From Candidatus Pantoea gossypiicola (GTDB lineage: Bacteria; Pseudomonadota; Gammaproteobacteria; Enterobacterales; Enterobacteriaceae): 64,000 nt of DNA. The stretch is taken from the NCBI RefSeq assembly GCF_008632075.1, contig NZ_VWVM01000012.1, positions 4,533 to 68,532 of the forward strand, in the 5' to 3' direction. Each line of letters begins with the position of its first letter. Position 1 is the first letter of the stretch. The position numbers were made by a program, and so were the translations under genes. Below the pieces are notes generated by a model. The model saw nothing but the letters and a program-made list of their open reading frames with translations, did not search any database and was not told where the DNA came from. Positions 61,790 through 64,000 of the stretch are shown here, piece by piece.

Positions 61790-64000
61790 CGCTCAGTTAT
61801 TGCGGACAGGCATGCTGCTCGGCGCGCTAAGTGCGCTGCCGGGAATGGCCGCGTCCGCTGACCGATCGGAAGTCTCGCCGGTCGACTGGCTGCTGACCCA
61901 GGTCCGTACCGGCGAGTCGACCAACACATACGATTTGGTACAGCAATCGCTTTATCGGCTGGAGAAAATCGATCCTGATAATCCCCAGGTGCTGGCGGCA
62001 CGTCTGCGGCTGGCGCTGCATCAGGGCGATATCGCCAGCGCGCAATTGCTGCTGGATCAACTGAAAAAGGTTGCACCTGATTCGGCAGAAACGCGCGAAT
62101 CCGCTGTCGGCCTGGCGCTGACCTCATCCGATGGACGACAGCAACTGCAGCAGGCACGTCTGCTTGCCACCTCGGGACGACTGACCGAGGCGAAAAGCGC
62201 TTATGATGCGCTGTTTAATGGCGTCTTCCCCGATCCCAATACCGCCCTGGAGTACTGGCGGCTGCTGGCGCGCCTTCCCGGTCAGGAGGGGATGGCTTAT
62301 CAGCAGCTTCAGGCACTGGAACAGCGCTATCCGGGCAATATCGGGGTTGAGCTACAAATTGCGCGTATGGCGTTTAATCAGCAGCAGCCAGAAAAGGCGA
62401 TAGCGCAGCTGAAAAAGCTGGCAAACAGCAATGGCGGGCGTGCCGCTGCTGCCGACCTCTGGCTGCAGCAGATCACCGATCAGCCGATCAGCGACAGCAG
62501 CGTGGCACAGCTTAAAGCTTATCTGGCCGTTTTCACTGAGGGCGATGCGCACCAGCAGGGCGCAGAGGCGCTCGCGAAGCAGCAGACGACGCTGGCCGAT
62601 CCCGCTTATCGGGAACGGATGAGGGCGCTGGCGCTGGTTGACGCAGGCGACGTGAATAACGCGATGACGACCCTTAACCGGGCGCTGAAAGCGAATCCCG
62701 ACGATGCCGAATTAATGGGCGCAATGGGACAAACTCAGGCCCGCGCAGGTCATCGTGATGCCGCCACTCTCTGGCTGGAACGCGCCATTAAAGCGGGTCA
62801 GCAGAGCACGCTGATCGGCAAATGGCAGTCACTATTGCAGAGCAATCGCTACTGGCTGGCGATTGAGCAGGGCGATAAAGCGCTGGCACAGCACGATATC
62901 GACGCTGCCGAAAAGCACTATCGCGCGGCGCAAACGTATGACAGCAGCGACAGCTATGCCCTGATTGGCCTGGGTGATGTGGCGATGGCGCGCAAAGAGA
63001 CGGCGGCGGCTGAACAGTTCTGGCAGCGCGCGCGACGGCTGGATGGCACCAATATTACCGCAGTGCGTCGGCTGGCGGGGCTGTATCAGACGGTGTCGCC
63101 CGCTCGCGAAATGGAATTTATTAATACCTTGCCCGCTGCACAGCAGCGCGCACTGGCCGATACAATCCGGACGCTGCGCAGCGACAGCCTGCGTGCGGAA
63201 GCGGATGCCCTGGCGCAGCAGGCGCGCTGGTCGCAGGCCGCAGAGAAATATCGCCAGGCGCGCGAGCTGTCACCGGATGACGTCTGGCTCAGTTACCGGC
63301 TGGCGGGGGCACTGCGTAACAGCGGAACCGGACAGCAGGCGGATGCGGTAATGCGCGCACTGCCGCAGCAGCATCCTCAGGACGCCACCGCGCTGTATGC
63401 GACCGCACTCTGGTTCTCAGGCAATGATAACAACAGCGAGGCGATGGCCACGCTGCATCGGCTGCCCGACGCGCAGTGGAGCAGCGATATGCGCGAGCTG
63501 GCTGACCGCCTGAAGCAGGATCAGATCTTTGCCCAGGCTGAGGCGCTGCGCGCCGCCGGGCAGGAGCAGGCAGCGGTGACGCTGCTTCGGCAGCAGCCGG
63601 TTTCTACCCGGCGCGACCTGATGCTGGCCGACTGGGCGCTGGAACGCGGTGAAGCGCAGCAGGCGCTGGCGGATTATCAGCTTGTGCTGTCGCGCCAGCC
63701 GGATAACGGCGATGCGGCGCTGGGACGGATCGAAGCGCTGGTTGCCCTGCAGCGCACCCGCGAAGCTCGCCAGGCCCTGATGCTACAGCCGCCGGTGCAG
63801 GCCAGTGTCAATGCGGATCGCCGTGCTGCGCTGGCGTGGCAGGCGGTGGGTGAAACCACGCGGGCTGCCGCGCAGTTTACCGATCTGAAACAGCGCGCTG
63901 CCGTGCTGCCGCCTTCGCAGGACAAGGCGCTGGTGTTTCGTGATGCGGCACGGCTGGAGGGGGCGCAGCAGCAGCCTGAACAGGCGCTGGCAGACTATCG
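61782..64000 (+). CDS. bcsC: Cellulose secretion protein BcsC (operon II), 3' end beyond window
   Basis: Open from ATG 61782 to the window edge (about 739 residues) with no stop or frameshift. The Sec signal is short (about 1-23, GMAASA). Then come tetratricopeptide repeats in the E. coli BcsC pattern (DLVQQSLYRLEKIDPDNPQVLAAR; NRYWLAIEQGDKAL; DSYALIGLGDVAMARKE). The beta-barrel lies outside the window. It overlaps bcsB by eight bases. Confidence 0.93.
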   Translation, partial: MNNAQLLRTGMLLGALSALPGMAASADRSEVSPVDWLLTQVRTGESTNTYDLVQQSLYRLEKIDPDNPQVLAARLRLALHQGDIASAQLLLDQLKKVAPDSAETRESAVGLALTSSDGRQQLQQARLLATSGRLTEAKSAYDALFNGVFPDPNTALEYWRLLARLPGQEGMAYQQLQALEQRYPGNIGVELQIARMAFNQQQPEKAIAQLKKLANSNGGRAAAADLWLQQITDQPISDSSVAQLKAYLAVFTEGDAHQQGAEALAKQQTTLADPAYRERMRALALVDAGDVNNAMTTLNRALKANPDDAELMGAMGQTQARAGHRDAATLWLERAIKAGQQSTLIGKWQSLLQSNRYWLAIEQGDKALAQHDIDAAEKHYRAAQTYDSSDSYALIGLGDVAMARKETAAAEQFWQRARRLDGTNITAVRRLAGLYQTVSPAREMEFINTLPAAQQRALADTIRTLRSDSLRAEADALAQQARWSQAAEKYRQARELSPDDVWLSYRLAGALRNSGTGQQADAVMRALPQQHPQDATALYATALWFSGNDNNSEAMATLHRLPDAQWSSDMRELADRLKQDQIFAQAEALRAAGQEQAAVTLLRQQPVSTRRDLMLADWALERGEAQQALADYQLVLSRQPDNGDAALGRIEALVALQRTREARQALMLQPPVQASVNADRRAALAWQAVGETTRAAAQFTDLKQRAAVLPPSQDKALVFRDAARLEGAQQQPEQALADY

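Noticed and set aside
61782..64000. Frameshifted or broken second bcsC
   Set aside because: Reading the ATG frame by eye to the edge gives continuous BcsC-like sequence; it is only cut by the window end.

Overview
The window looks like chromosome of an enterobacterium of the Erwiniaceae, most likely Pantoea. The basis is E. coli-like proteins and gene order (fdo/fdhD, sodA, mtlADR-yibL, yiaF/yiaG, eptB-tRNA-Pro, dppABCDF, bcs) combined with an accessory CDI toxin array, orphan regulators and two cellulose operons. The genus is an inference from this mixture; no 16S rRNA or other marker is present.

Layout. 1-5.9 kb: three tandem CdiA C-terminal toxin/immunity cassettes, each a copy of the same GC-rich CdiA pre-toxin segment fused to a different AT-rich toxin and followed by its own immunity gene. 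5.9-7.5 kb: a two-gene SymE-like operon and a ribbon-helix-helix/RelE-ParE toxin-antitoxin pair, so the first 7.5 kb is a defence/competition island. 7.6-14.9 kb: yibF, then fdhE and fdoIHG (formate dehydrogenase O) divergent from fdhD. FdoG carries Cys instead of selenocysteine at residue 196. 14.9-19.3 kb: a DeoR-type regulator divergent from a class III aminotransferase, then sodA and a VirK/YbjX gene. 19.3-24.0 kb: the mannitol operon mtlA-mtlD-mtlR with yibL, preceded by four strong CRP-type sites. 24.0-30.5 kb: an orphan LuxR-type regulator, a 39-codon membrane peptide, yiaF, a cytoplasmic-type gamma-glutamyltransferase, yiaG, a small ppGpp-hydrolase-like HD protein and the ohrR/ohr peroxide pair. 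30.8-33.3 kb: eptB, tRNA-Pro(TGG), a duplicated tRNA 3' end with a hairpin array, and two palindromic intergenic elements. 34.0-39.7 kb: dppABCDF.

40.4-64.0 kb is a double cellulose locus. Operon I is bcsO-bcsQ-bcsA-bcsB-bcsC-bcsD-bcsZ. Convergent with it is bcsE-bcsF-bcsG. Divergent from bcsE is a second set, bcsR-bcsQ-bcsA-bcsB-bcsC, which runs off the right edge. Both BcsA copies keep the glycosyltransferase D,D,D,QxxRW residues and a PilZ c-di-GMP site, so both look functional. Within the window the only endoglucanase (bcsZ) belongs to operon I and the only phosphoethanolamine-transferase module (bcsG/F/E) belongs to operon II, which suggests a two-product or cross-serving cellulose system. 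BcsB of operon I carries a long Ala/Pro/Thr-rich extension built partly from 102-bp tandem repeats.
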